A stretch of 64,000 bases of DNA, taken from assembly GCF_000005505.3 (NCBI RefSeq), contig NC_016133.3, positions 992,001-1,056,000 on the forward strand, read 5' to 3'. Position numbers and translations under genes: made by a program. The notes under the pieces were generated by a model that worked only from the letters and a program-made list of their open reading frames with translations, searched no databases and was not told the origin of the DNA. The stretch's first letter is position 1, and each line of letters opens with the position of its first letter. Below, one piece after another: positions 51,960 to 63,923 of this stretch. The stretch is from Brachypodium distachyon (taxonomy: Eukaryota > Streptophyta > Magnoliopsida > Poales > Poaceae).

Positions 51960-53408
51960 TCAAGGATGTCCACCTCCCATCTCAGACAAGCTTGAAACAA
52001 GCCTCTTGTCCAGCATAACGCCGGTTGACTCAGCCTCCCTGATCAGCTGCCGGCACTTTGCCATCCTCCCCGCAGCGGCATAGCCTTCAATCAAATTACA
52101 GTACATGTCACTGGTCGGAACAAACCCATCGTCCTTTAACCTCGACAGGTACCGAAAAGCCCTTTCTGGATCATGCAATTCCACACACAGCTTGACGACG
52201 ACCCGATAAGCAGGCAAGTCAAGAAGGCAGTTTGCCTGCTCCATTTCCCACACCAGGGCCAGAGCATCCCGGTGCCTCCCATCTCGAGAGCGGCTATGGA
52301 TCACGGTCGTGTACATCACCACGGTGGGGTTCCTGCCAGATTCCCTGAACCAGCTGAACAGGCTCTCTACAGCTGTGTACCGCCTGAGCTTTATGCAGAC
52401 CTTCATGACAGCCGTGCAGTCCTGCGGACGCAGGTCAAAGTCCGGCCTCTCACCGAGCTCATCAAGCAGTGCAGCGGCGAGCCCGTAGCCTTCAGGCGTC
52501 CGGGCAGCTTCCAGAATCAGCTTTGCGTAGATGCTCGGGTGCAACGTCCTCTTGTTTATCTTGGCGAGTTCGAGGACCTTGCGTGCGAGGCCTACTTTGC
52601 CTGCCCTGATGAACCCGCTTGCCATGGCTTCAAGGACAACACGGCTTGCCGTGGGAACGCAATCCTCAAGCGCAGATTCCATCCTCAGCTCGTCGAAGCG
52701 CGCCAAAACCTCGACGGTGGAAGCGAGGATCCGGTCATTGGGGAACAGTGGCACGGCCGTCTGCTTCTGTGCCCAGCACAATGTCTGGAGCGCCCTCTCG
52801 GGGAGTCCCATGTGCCCGAGTTCCCGGATGGTCATCGACAACGACCCTTTCCGGAGGAAAGGAGCCCACCGGTCGAGCACGATGGCCACATCAGACTCCG
52901 GCCTAAGCGCCGAGATCTCCCGTGCAATCCCAACAAGGACCTCAGGGTTCTTGCGCACCCGGTCGCTGTACGAAGAGCGTGAAGCAAGCCGGATGTGCTG
53001 CTTCGGGGCTGGAGCGACCGGCAGCCTCGTCTTGTGGGCCAACGGCAGAGGGAGAGGCCGCAGCGTCACCGGGTTCGGCGGCTTCAGCGGCTTCTGACGC
53101 ATTGGACGGTCGAATAGCGCAGAGATGGCTTCCATCTCATCTTTGCTCCATCCTAAAGGCAAAGCTTCCTCCTTACCACCATCCTCAGCAGCAACACTAT
53201 CTCCATAGGTCCGCTCATGGTACTCCGCTTCCTCCAGCTCCGCAGCGAAACCCCGATCCGTAGACCCCGTGCAAGAAACCCTAGCTCCCTGCCGAGAATG
53301 GCCGTAGCTTCCGCGGAGCCACCTGGCTCCTGTCTTCACCGGTACCGGGCAAACCGCCGCCGGTAGAGCAGGGAATGGCCGGCTCACCACGGACATGGCA
53401 GCAAACAA
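51960..53408 (-). CDS. Pentatricopeptide repeat protein, P class (At2g01860/EMB975-like)
   Basis: One uninterrupted 482-residue frame on the minus strand. Most plant PPR genes lack introns. Three consecutive 35-residue repeats are plain: 363-397 (VVMYTTVIHSRSRDGRHRDA), 398-432 (LPAYRVVVKLCVELHDPERA) and 433-467 (SDMYCNLIEGYAAAGRMAKC). Weaker helical pairs extend back to about residue 150. The first 50 residues are rich in Arg, Ser, Ala and Val with few acids, fitting an organelle transit peptide. PPR proteins bind single-stranded organelle RNA and steer its splicing, stability or translation. The overall architecture recalls the Arabidopsis embryo-defective protein EMB975, but that match is from memory. 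ATG 53408 was taken; an in-frame Met five codons later (53396) is equally possible. An antisense frame of 269 codons across it is a shadow. Confidence 0.88.
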   Translation of the reverse strand: MFAAMSVVSRPFPALPAAVCPVPVKTGARWLRGSYGHSRQGARVSCTGSTDRGFAAELEEAEYHERTYGDSVAAEDGGKEEALPLGWSKDEMEAISALFDRPMRQKPLKPPNPVTLRPLPLPLAHKTRLPVAPAPKQHIRLASRSSYSDRVRKNPEVLVGIAREISALRPESDVAIVLDRWAPFLRKGSLSMTIRELGHMGLPERALQTLCWAQKQTAVPLFPNDRILASTVEVLARFDELRMESALEDCVPTASRVVLEAMASGFIRAGKVGLARKVLELAKINKRTLHPSIYAKLILEAARTPEGYGLAAALLDELGERPDFDLRPQDCTAVMKVCIKLRRYTAVESLFSWFRESGRNPTVVMYTTVIHSRSRDGRHRDALALVWEMEQANCLLDLPAYRVVVKLCVELHDPERAFRYLSRLKDDGFVPTSDMYCNLIEGYAAAGRMAKCRQLIREAESTGVMLDKRLVSSLSEMGGGHP

Positions 53409-53769
53409 CTCTATCTTCTTCTGTTTTCACCCTGGTGGGGGAGCTACCTGCGCACCGCGTGGCAGGAAGGAACCACCCCGACGTCACCGGGCACTGGAGA
53501 GCCGGCGAGGCAATTCGGCAAACACCTCGCGTGCCAAACAGCTCTAGCACCCCTGCTTCCCGTCCCCCTCACGTGCAAGGCCGTACACCACCGCTCCGCC
53601 CGAGCGCAGCCTTGGCTCGACGGAGACTCTCTGCTCGCCGCTTTGGAACCACCGGCCTGAGCGAGGCCGCCGGCGTGTGTCTAATCGGGAAATCCTACCC
53701 GCAAAAAAAAAAAAAGTTGGGGAAATCTTTCCGGTGGTGTACAAGCAGAGAGCGCAAACGCGATGCGAA

Positions 53770-53945
53770 TAGGCGATGCGCTCGGTCGGGCCTTGGGCTG
53801 AAGAGTCTGGCCTCTGTTTTGTGGGGCTCGGGCGCTCGGCTTCGATTCCTAACGAGTGGGCCGAGTGGGCTCTCTCTGCTTCGGTTTTGACCCAATGGGC
53901 CGGATCCCGGGTGGGCTGCCGTTCGTTCCGAGTTCCGACCACTGT
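53770..53945 (-). promoter_or_regulatory. Site II-rich region upstream of the PPR gene
   Basis: Many GGGCC, GGGCT and TGGGC motifs cluster here (near 53788, 53797, 53858, 53868, 53894 and 53911), spaced 10-30 bp apart. Site II clusters are frequent upstream of nuclear genes for organelle proteins. They start about 360 bp upstream of the PPR ATG. An A13 run lies at about 53702-53714. Confidence 0.45.
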
Positions 53946-53999
53946 GCAACACGGTTTGGTCTGGTCAACGGGCGGCTGATCAAACCGTGCTGCACAATT

Positions 54000-56900
54000 A
54001 ACTGAGCTTAGTTTCAATTTCGGAAGAGGATGGATGAGTGAGTATCTGTCTGCACCTGCGTGAAAAAGACAAAAAAATTACTTCTTGCCAAATTTTTTCT
54101 CTGAAAAGAAAGTTTTATTTATACTTGCCACATGACAGATTTACTTGGGTGCCATGGGATTTGTTTTCCCCGGGGCGAAAAATGATCTTCTTTCCAGCTA
54201 CTGCATCCGTACAATGGTTTCCAAATTATTCTACTACTACTCCGTGACACTCTTTTAATTTTGGAAATTTATTTATGGTTCATCTCCCGGAGCCGTTTGG
54301 TTACTTCTACTAATAAGCTGGGTCCAGCTCCAGCATGCACATGCCCATCAAAATCAACTCATTGCACTGATTTTGTCTGGGCTGAGATGCAGTAGCTGGT
54401 TCTGTGAGCAGGAGCTTTCACCCATAACCAAAGAAAAGCATATAAACAGTGTTCTGTACTGACAGATTTCCATTAAAAAAATACATCGGTATCAACGCAA
54501 TTAATTAATTTTACCCCTTCTTATCTATCTATAATAAACATTTTACAACCAATTTTAACTTAGACCTCCATTGCATGGTGACAAAACCTTCTTAGAGATC
54601 GATGGTCAACAAAACACGCTGAAATTTTGATGGCTGTTGCAGATCTGTTGGCGCGTCGCTTTCCTTAATTTCCTTGGTGCAGTTTTCCTCTTCTCTTCTC
54701 TGAAAGTTGCCAGCTTCCTTCCTTCCGTATTCTTCTTCAGGCAATTTCTAGCCAGGCTCTTTACAAGCTTGCCGGCCGGCCGGACTCACAGTTACCAATC
54801 CATACTACGTACTCAATTTAGTCTCTGAAAACTGCTACCATCATGCATCAATCTCTCATCAGATTTCATGATGTTGATGGATCAATAAGTACCTTAATTT
54901 AGCCGGCCGGCAGCTTAATCTAATTGCCTTAATTTTCCCAGCCTCGCCAAAATTTCGCAGCAGGTTCTTTGTTTTTCTGCACAAGGAAACAAAGAATCTA
55001 GAGAGCCAGATTGATTAATGAACTATTTCTGATTTCATCAGTGAAGAAGCAATTACCAGGACGTGTTCAGGAAAACGGCTCGACCTTAAATTTCCTTTTG
55101 TATGCAGGACGCTTTTTGACTCTCTCTTTTTCCCCTTCAGAAATCATCATCAGGAAGCATATTTAGATCGAATCTCTTGTCATAATTGATCTAATTTCTT
55201 GGCCAATCGCAATAGCAAAAGTGCAAAAGGAGGGGGGAAAAGTGTCAAGTTGGCATTTTCTTAGCACTAACTAGTACTTGTATATTTGTTTATCCGCAGT
55301 GGTTTGATGCATCAGCAGATTGTAGTTGGACCAGATTTCCATGCATATCTAAGTTAGGCTCATTGCTTTAATTAAGGTTTTGTCAACTCACCCATGGATG
55401 TATATATAGTATACCAAAATTAGCAATATAGCCAGCGTGCCTTCATTTGGTAGGCCTGCCATCACATTTCACCGCTTAACATGTGCTCAATAATGTAATG
55501 CACGGATGCTAATTAATTTGCTAGTGGTGGTCATATTATACCATATCTTAATTAGCCAGATCAAGGACGAAGAACTTTGCCGATTAATTAATCACTTCTC
55601 CACTTTCATATCTGGTCTTGTGCTAGACTGCTAGTGCTAGATAGTAGAACTGATCAAATCTTTCTTCTACAGGAAATCTGCATGTGAACACATCTGGGAG
55701 AAATTCTAGTCATGGTCATATGTATAGAACAGCAAAACAGTTCATCTCTTGTTTGGTAATTAATTTATTGATTGATTGAAACTTTAAAAGGAATATATTC
55801 GAATCAACTCTTAAAGCGTAACTGAAGTCATGAAACTAAGATGACTTCCTACAAACGAAGCTTAATTACTCAAGTCAAAGTTGATGCCCATGTAATTAAG
55901 CACAAGTTGTCCTGAAAACTGCATCTTTTTTTTCTTTTACAGGAAATCTGCATGTGAACACATCTGAGTGAAATATTAGCTAGTCGTGATCATCTGGTTT
56001 ATCATGAAAACGTGGTTTTAGATTGGTCTAAAACTTGACCAAAGACCAACTGAAAGCATGTACAGTTACTTGGAGTTCGACACTTTCTTTTCTGATGACT
56101 AGTACAGATTAAACAGAGTACTTTGACACATTCAGGCACCACCAATAACTGCTATGTTGCCATTGTCAACACCTCCAATTCCAAAGATCTCATGCATGAA
56201 TCTTGCTAATTAATCTCAGAAATATATAACCCCAAATATTATATCCCTGCATGCCCTTCAAGGGGCCGGAAAAAGGACATGCAAGAACATATGTAAAAGA
56301 ACTGCAAACCATTCATCTCTTGTTTGGTAATTAATCGATTAATTAAGTAACTAAAAGGAACCCTAGTTAGGCTGCTAGCTTGCCTGGTCAAACAAACAAA
56401 CATACAAATTACTAACCACCGGCCCCTGGACCAAGTCTAGCCACACCCAACAAACCCCAAGTCAATGGAAACTAGTAATGGTGTGTGGTGTGTTCTCTTG
56501 TACACATCTTTTGCCTCTCAACACAGAATCACTGCCCTTTTCCTCTTGGAACAGTAACCTAGCCATATATAAATATCATTATACGCACATTTCCAAAATT
56601 TTATTTTGGGGGAACTAGCTTTATAAATTTCTTTTTATAAACACTTTCAACATGCACAAAGTAAAACTGACCATTCAGTATATACAAACCACTGGTTAAT
56701 TAGTACCACTACACACCATGTACATCTGTCCAGATGAAAAATATACATATACCTTCACTTTGACAATTGACATGTTTAGCTGCTGAATGAAGTTCATGGA
56801 AAATACTCCTAAAGTAAACACGCAGTTTCAGTTTGCTTCTTTCTCTTTTGATGACAAGTTTCAGCTTGCTTTCATTCAGTTTAAAGGAAGCAGAACAGAA

Positions 56901-57131
56901 AAGAACAAAGCGGAGACTTTTTTGTGCAGCTTCTCTTGCTCTTCCTCCTCCTCCTACTCTGCTCCCTGCAGCACTCCAGCTTCAGTCTCCGCTTTACTTA
57001 TCAAGCCACCCTTGACTTCTCTTCCCATTCCCCTCCCCACTTCCTCCTCCTCTTTGTTCTCTCCACCGCAAGCCACCATCTGCCTCTTCCTTCCTTCAAT
57101 CCCCGGTTCCTCCTTGGCTGCGGTAAGATCG
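54000..57131. other. Long non-coding region upstream of the RLCK gene
   Basis: About 3.1 kb with no supported gene. AT-rich, with a two-part internal duplication (55661-55765 and 55930-56340). The final 300 bp are pyrimidine-rich (CTCTTGCTCTTCCTCCTCCT and similar), like the leader of the downstream kinase gene. Much of it is likely promoter and upstream regulatory DNA. Confidence 0.55.
55661..56340. repeat. Duplicated promoter-proximal block, second copy split by 296 bp
   Basis: The phrase ACAGGAAATCTGCATGTGAA appears at about 55670 and 55940. In the first copy it runs on through CATATGTATAGAACAGCAAA to TTCATCTCTTGTTTGGTAAT. In the second copy the same order is interrupted after CGTGATCAT. 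It resumes about 296 bp later with ATGTAAAAGAACTGCAAACC and TTCATCTCTTGTTTGGTAAT. So one copy gained an insertion or the other lost DNA. Confidence 0.8.
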
Positions 57132-60100
57132 ATGGGGAACATCTGCGGCGGCGCGGGGAGGGCGCATGTGGCGGTGGATTACAGGCCGTCTAGCCCAGGT
57201 GAGGAGGAATCCCGGCGCTGAACCAACAACTTCATTTGGTTTCTTCTTCCCCTTCTTGTCCGTGGTTCTTCGCGCGATCTTTCCGATCCCTTGGATCCTG
57301 CGCGCCGGGGTATGTCGTTGTCTGTCGACCTTGGCTTGGCTCCTTGCTGTGCAGAAACGCCACCATGGTTGTCTTTTTTGCGAAGAAGAATATACCTTTT
57401 CAATTTAGTTGATCTTGATTCTGAGTTCTTCCAGCTCATGAGTATCTTTGTTTCTGTCAGTCATCATGTAATTGCTTAGGGGTCAGCCAGGGTGGTAGCA
57501 AAAGAACCGGGACAGGGGCTTAATTTCCTGGTTTCAGAATTTCTTTGTTTCCGGCAGTAAAGAAACAAGGGAATTAACTGAACTATCATCAGAGCATAGT
57601 TTTCCAAGCTAATTTTGTGTGTGTTTTCGAGTTCAAGAGTTACTTTTACTTTCTCTGATGTTACATCTATTGGAGTAGTAGATCGAAATTTGTCACGGCA
57701 AACTGGTTGCTGTTCATGCAGTCCAAACTGTTTCCAAGAAAGGGGAGAAAAAGACAACACAATTTAGCTGATCTCTCTATGTTCTTCGCAAAATTCTCCT
57801 GTAATTAAATTCAGTGCTCCAGGTTGCTGATTGTTTTGTAATTTACAGGGACAATGAACTCCAAGACAAGCGGCAGTATCACCACCAGCAACAGCACAAC
57901 AGGGAAGCTCTCCTCTGGAGGCAGCAGCTTCATGGCGTCTGCGGGCAGCGGCGGCACAAACAGTGCATTCGACGAAGGGGGCTTCCTTGAGGGTCAGATC
58001 CTGGAGGCGCCAAACCTCCGGACATTCACATTCCTTGAGCTCCGGACAGCTACCAAGAACTTCAGGCCGGATAGTGTCCTTGGGGAGGGTGGGTTTGGGA
58101 GGGTGTACAAAGGGTGGGTGGATGAGAAGACGATGAACCCGGCTAAGAGTGGTACCGGCATGGTTGTTGCTGTCAAGAAGCTCAACTCGGAGAGCATGCA
58201 GGGATATGAGGAATGGCAGGTAAAATCTGGTCATTTTGTTTAAATAAATCTTGAATTTTCTAATGCCAAGTTGATGGGTATGAACATGAGAATCTTGGCA
58301 AGCTGTGAGGGTTTGACTTGGTTTTGTTTGGTCTTGGTGGTAACGGTGATCAGCACATGTGGAAGAACTGCAATGTGTTTATCTATGTACTATTAGCTGA
58401 GGGACATTAGTGGTCAGGTTTTAGAAAAGCACGACCATTTTGAAGGTTTCCCTGGTCATTACATGCTTATAGAGTTATGATTCTTTATGCTCTGTTCAAC
58501 TTCTGAAGTTCTGATGACCTGGTTGTCAGTTTTGTTAAATCTTAATGCGACAGCATTATATTGGCAGTGCCATTTGACTAATGCTGACTAGAACTATATT
58601 GTTGGCAAGTTCTATGATAAGCTGTTCACAATTGCTGACCAGAAATATCCAATGATCCACATGTTTATCACAATGCAGTTGCTTCTCTTTGTTTGGTCAG
58701 CTCTGGTATTTACAAAATATTACTATTGGGCTAACAGATTTGACTCAATGCTCTTAGTTTAGTCTAACAGTCATCACTTCTAAAGGTTGCTGCAACTACC
58801 ATATCTAATGGACATTTTTGATTGTCAACTTGCAGTCGGAGATAAACTTTCTGGGAAGGCTGTCTCACCCAAACCTAGTAAAGCTATTGGGCTACTGCTG
58901 GGAGGACAAGGAGCTACTGCTTGTTTATGAGTTCATGGCCAAAGGGAGCTTAGAAAACCATCTTTTCAGAAGTGAGTTATAACTGCCGATAATTTGTTCC
59001 ATCCTTTCTTCTAGATATTATACTGATAAAAGATAGGTTCATGACTTTGCTCATGCTTGCTGCATTCTTTTCTCTGCTATACTTCTGTAGTATTAAACAG
59101 ATGATGTCATAAGTTTTATTGGGCAGCTAATTGACTTTAAAGATTACTGATATTGGAACCTATTGCATTTGTTTTTCAGGAGGATGTGCTCCACTATCAT
59201 GGGAACTGAGGTTGAAGATAGCCATTGGTGCAGCTCGAGGACTTGCATTCTTGCATGCATCAGAGAAGCAAGTTATCTACCGTGACTTCAAGGCTTCCAA
59301 TATTCTTCTAGATGCAGTAAGCTTTCTACTATGCAATGTACCTTATGGCTGTGTGCATCAATCGATGCAGAGGCCGGGGGTAATCCCTCCTTTTCGGGAA
59401 AAAAGAAGAAAAAAAAAGCAATGTACCTTCTAGCTACTATCTGTTCATCAACGTCAAATGCTGACATCGTTCTTTGGCAGAACTATAACGCGAAGCTCTC
59501 TGATTTTGGGCTTGCTAAGCTTGGACCAACTGGTAGCAACTCGCATATCACGACCAGGGTCATGGGCACCTATGGATATGCAGCTCCGGAATACGTAGCC
59601 ACTGGTATGTGTCCATTGCACTCATTCGTACCGTATCTTCACTTTAAGTTTCTATTTGTGGTTGATTCTTAGCTGTTGATGATTGGCTCATTACATACTC
59701 TGAACCATGTTTAGGCCATCTATATGTCAAGAGTGACGTTTACGGTTTCGGAGTTGTGATGCTGGAGATGCTGACCGGTCAGCGAGCGCTGGACCCCAAC
59801 CGTCCCAACGGACAACTCAGCCTCGTCGACTGGGCGAAGCCTTACCTGAATGACCGGAGAAAGCTGGCTCGTATCATGGACACTCGGTTCGAGGGCCAGT
59901 ACAACTCGAAGCAAGCCCTCCAGTCGGCACAGCTGACAATGATCTGCCTCGCTGCTGAGCCCAGGAGCAGGCCCTCGATGAAGGAGGTCCTGGAGACACT
60001 CGAGCAGATCGAAGCGATGAAGAGCCGAGCAAGGGAGGCGAGAGGAGGAAGCGGGTCGTCGAGAGACCGCGGCCATGGCCGCGGCACCGCGCAGCACCGG

Positions 60101-60175
60101 TCATCGCCACGCACCAGCGATGGACGCCGTGGGCCGTCGAGAGCCGCTAACGGCCACGCCACGAAGGCGCGGTGA
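57132..60175 (+). CDS. Receptor-like cytoplasmic kinase, RLCK-VII/PBS1-like
   Basis: Six exons (57132-57198, 57849-58219, 58836-58971, 59180-59316, 59481-59604, 59715-60175) give 431 residues. The N-terminus MGNICGG carries a Gly2 myristoylation and Cys5 palmitoylation signature, so plasma-membrane attachment is expected. A Ser/Thr/Gly-rich linker (24-75) precedes the kinase domain: glycine loop GEGGFGRV (101-108), Lys132 in VVAVKKL, catalytic [12 protein letters not shown] (Asp227), SDFGLAK (245-247), and the [10 protein letters not shown] activation segment. RD-type and apparently active. The tail after about 370 is Arg/Ser/Gly-rich and basic. RLCK-VII kinases relay signals from cell-surface immune and growth receptors. 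The exact PBL number is not assignable. A short 67-nt first coding exon carrying only the lipidation signal is typical of the family. Confidence 0.93.
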
Positions 60176-60907
60176 TAATAATGCCCGGCACCGGAGCTGA
60201 CGACGACGATGACATTCTTCCTTGTACATGGCCTAATTAAAATTATTTTTTTGTCTGATGCTGGTGTTTGAGCTTGTGATCCACGGTGAGTGTAAAAGAT
60301 ACTCCTATATAGCAACAAAATTCAGAGTTATCTGATAAATTGTATGCTGTATCAATGTAGAAATTGTAGAGGGAATAATTCTTCAGAGTTCCTGCACCAC
60401 CTGTTCATTCGTTTTGCGCTGCGTTGGATAATAGATGCTACCAGTACTACCATGGTTTGTTTGTTAATTTTGATGGGTATATATAATTTCTATCCATAGA
60501 ATTGGCTCTATGAATTTACTAATAATTTAGTTAATTTGCAGAATTCGTTCATTGGTGATATATCCTTTTTTTTTCTGGATTTCTATGTGAATGACAGACT
60601 AAATTTTGGCGACTTGTTCCAAGTTGCAACAATTGAAGAAGGAACAGGCGCAAAATTATATCACTAGAAATTAAAGTTCTAGAAATGAATGTCAACACGG
60701 TTGCAAGAAATTCCGTGGAAGTAAGAGCTATCCAAGAAAAATAAATAAATTCATGGAGTGCATGCCAACAACCTACAAGGTGTGATGGGATGCTGCAACT
60801 TGTTGTTGGCACTTGTTGTGAACCCTATTAAAAAGTTTGGCCGCCCATTTTGATTTTTGTTGAAGTCAAAGCAAGCAAAGCAACCAACCAACCAACCAAC
60901 AAAGGAA

Positions 60908-60954
<47 letters not shown>

Positions 60955-61330
60955 AGGTGTATGTCTATTAGTACTATATACTTCTAGCTACTACTGGTAA
61001 TTTCTGTTTTTCACTTTCAATAGCTCGCCACGCGTACACGACATGGTCAAGCCTGCTATGTTTCCAGGTGGCGTCAAAATAAGTAAATATGACCTTTTTC
61101 ATGGTCATATTTCTGTGCGCACTCTTGGCCGGTAACGCTTGGTTCTCTACTACAATAATAATATTAATAATTCTTATTAATGGATCGGTGGACCTTTTCC
61201 AAAAAGAAAAGAAAGAAAGACATTAACCAAATAATAATAATTCTTACATCAGGTTACTGAACGACACGTGTACACTTTTTTAGGGGAACGACACGTGTAC
61301 TTCTTCGGCTAGCGTCCATGCGGGGCTACG
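60176..61330. other. Intergenic region after the RLCK gene
   Basis: Holds the kinase 3' untranslated region, a TAAA microsatellite and AT-rich DNA. The phrase ACGACACGTGTAC occurs twice (61260-61272 and 61288-61300), giving two G-box-like CACGTG cores. No gene is seen. Confidence 0.5.
60906..60955. repeat. (AAAT)n microsatellite
   Basis: About twelve AATA/TAAA units in a row in intergenic DNA between the kinase and the GT29 gene. Confidence 0.93.
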
Positions 61331-61339
61331 AGGAGCGAA

Positions 61340-61510
61340 GGGCCATTCAGCATCTCAGCCCATATATTTCCAGCCCAAACTGGCTATTGAAATTCTGCGG
61401 CCCAATTTGTAACAATTCTGTTGGATTGTGAGCCCATCTAACATCAATCAAGCAGACGATCCCCCCTTTCCACACTCCTCGGCCCATATCCACTCCAGCA
61501 CCGGCCGACA
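61340..61510 (+). promoter_or_regulatory. Site II-rich promoter region of the GT29 gene
   Basis: AGCCCA/GGCCCA motifs at about 61358, 61371, 61399, 61430 and 61480 (TGGGCT/TGGGCC on the other strand) lie within 60-240 bp of the start codon. No clear TATA box is present. This resembles broadly expressed plant promoters. Confidence 0.45.
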
Positions 61511-61572
61511 AGACTCCGGCGCGCGAGAGAGGGAGCGCGCCGCGGCCGGCGGCCGGTCCGGGGATTCCGGCC

Positions 61573-63923
61573 ATGCGGGTGCTCCCGCTGGCGCTCGCCG
61601 CCGCCATCTTCTCCGGCGTCGCCGCCATCCTCATCTACCTCTCCGGCCTCTCCTCATGTAACGTCACCCTCCCCCTTCGCCCACTCCAGCCCCCCCTCTC
61701 CCCACTCAATCGTACCTTCTCTGTTTTTTTTGTCTTCCTGTGGATCCCTGAGGCGGGTGGTGGGTGCAGATGGTGCCGGCGGTGGGCTCTCGGAGGCGGA
61801 CCTGGCGGCGCTCGCCGCGCTGCAGGGGGAGTTCGGCAAGTGCGTGGTACGTTCGTCAGCTGATCTGCTGCGCCTGTGCAGTGCAGTGTCGATTTCTTCT
61901 TTCGCTCCAGAACCAATTGGGATGTACAAATATCATCATCTGTGGGGAAATTTGGTACTACATTGTTCATTGTTGTATTGACTGGGGTAATTAGCTTCTG
62001 GAATGCAATAGCTTTGGTGGGTTGGCACAGGCAGGGTACCTGCTTGCTGATTTGATTCTGGACTTCGAGTGATAATTGATGTGAATGGTGATGCTTACTG
62101 TTTAGTACTTAGTATATAGGAAGGATTTGATAGTAGGAGATTTTTTTTTTGTGTGTGTAGGATTGGGATGAATGTAGGATGTTGCTCTTGGAACTTGTCC
62201 ATGTTTATGTTCGAAAGGCAATTCTCTCCAATAGTTGGTGTTGCTAGCTACTTGATGGTCTCTTCTGTAAGATCATCAGCGTGCTGGTTTAGATGAGTCT
62301 CACTTGTTTTGCAAACAAATTGCAGGATGCTAACGGTCTAGGACTGCAAGCAGTTGCTGGAGAGGATTACTGTCATGTCGTAATGCAGTACCCAAGTGAC
62401 ACAGTTTCCAAGTGGGTAAGTGCACATGTGCTCTGCCGTTTCCTTCCTTGTGCAGGCATTTCCAATCTCGATTGTCTTATTGACACGTATTGACATGCAC
62501 AATGTAAACCCCCTCTTATAACTAGACCCACTTTGCTGCTGTTTCTGATCATGTTATAACTTTCTTATTCGTATGGACTGATATTTGCAGGAAGATCCAA
62601 AAACTAAAGAGCCTGAAGGTTTGTCATTTGAGTTCAATCTCTGTGAAGCTGTGGCCTCATGGGAGCAGGTGGGCATTCTTTCTGCTGTACTGAAATATCT
62701 GTGTGATTTAACTAGTGTAACGGAAATGTGCAAAGTGGTTTAGTCACTAAGTTTTTGTTTTCCGTAGGTTCGCAATAGTACCACAGTACTCACAAAGGAA
62801 TACATTGATGCATTACCAAATGGTTGGGAGGAGTATGCATGGCGCAGGATCAACAAAGGAGTCCTTCTGTGAGTAGACAAAAGTTGCACAGTTTCAAATA
62901 GACTAACATCATAGCTAAAGTCAACAGATTGTTGATTGTGTTTAGTTTTGGGTTCGCAGGAATAAGTGCAGGAACAGAACTCTTTGCATCGAGAAGCTTT
63001 CATTGGTTCTCCCTGAGACACCACCGTATGTACCTCAGCAATTTGGTAGATGTGCTGTTGTCGGGAACTCCGGGGATCTTCTTAAAACTAAATTTGGGGA
63101 TGAGATTGATTCTTATGATGTTGTCATTAGAGAAAATGGTGCACCCATCCAGGTTTTCCTATGATACTTATGTTTACTGCTCTGGTTTCTTCACTTGCAC
63201 ATGCCCTGACTCCTTCTGTTATGCATTGCAGAATTACACAGAATTTGTTGGTACAAAGAGTACATTTCGCCTTCTTAATAGAGGATCTGCAAAGGCACTG
63301 GATAATGTTGTCAAGTTAGATGGTGAGTCTTCCAGCCACGTATTTCCCTATCTGTCGGGCTCTGAGATGAAAAGACACGGCAATTCTTATGGTTGCAGAA
63401 ACAAGAAAGGAGGCACTAATCGTTAAGACGACAATACATGATATCATGAACCAAATGATTCGGGTAATTTAGCTATGCTGTATTTAGACACTAGGGTGCC
63501 TCAGGTACATGCATGTTCCTTGTTTCCTTACCTGCCTGACAGAACTCTTGTTATGTAGGAACTTCCAATAACCAATCCAGTATACCTAATGCTAGGCACA
63601 TCATTTGGTTCATCTGCTAAAGGAACTGGGGTTAAAGCTCTTGAATTTGCTCTTTCCATCTGTGACAGTGTTGACATGTATGGCTTTACAGTAGACCCAG
63701 GCTACAAGGAATGGTAGGTATTTTACATGCTAATTACTCCCTCCGATTGTACTAAATCAGCGACACTTATTATGGATCGGGGGGAGTATCATTTATGTAG
63801 TCATGCACTTTTAACTTACAGTTGACGTTACGATCTTTCAGGACAAGATACTTTTCAGAGTCCAGAAAAGGACACACTCCGCTACATGGGAGAGCATATT
63901 ATCAGATGATGGAATGTCTTGGC
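61573..63923 (+). CDS. Sialyltransferase-like protein, GT29 family (partial, runs off the window)
   Basis: Ten exons are visible (61573-61657, 61770-61846, 62326-62415, 62591-62668, 62768-62868, 62960-63152, 63232-63322, 63399-63463, 63559-63713, 63842-63923), giving 339 residues so far. The last donor at 63924 shows that the gene continues. An N-terminal membrane anchor (about 4-27, [20 protein letters not shown]) fits a Golgi type II enzyme. The large sialylmotif is present ([36 protein letters not shown]). The small motif region follows ([29 protein letters not shown]), then a His-containing segment ([12 protein letters not shown]). Plants lack sialic acid. Arabidopsis relatives (MGP2/SIA1, SIA2) are linked to transfer of Kdo or Dha onto rhamnogalacturonan II and are needed for pollen tube growth. 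Donor and acceptor of this one are inferred, not shown. Confidence 0.92.
63735..63788. mobile_element. Minimal Stowaway remnant in a GT29 intron
   Basis: TA, CTCCCTCCGATTGTACTAAA at the left and ACTTATTATGGATCGGGGGG then AGTA at the right. Only about 54 bp. It lies in the intron between the exons at 63559-63713 and 63842-63923. Confidence 0.6.

Noticed and set aside
52173..52982. Plus-strand open frame of 269 codons
   Set aside because: It lies antisense to the PPR gene, whose minus-strand frame has clear 35-residue repeats. GC-rich coding DNA often leaves open antisense frames, and this one shows no domain.
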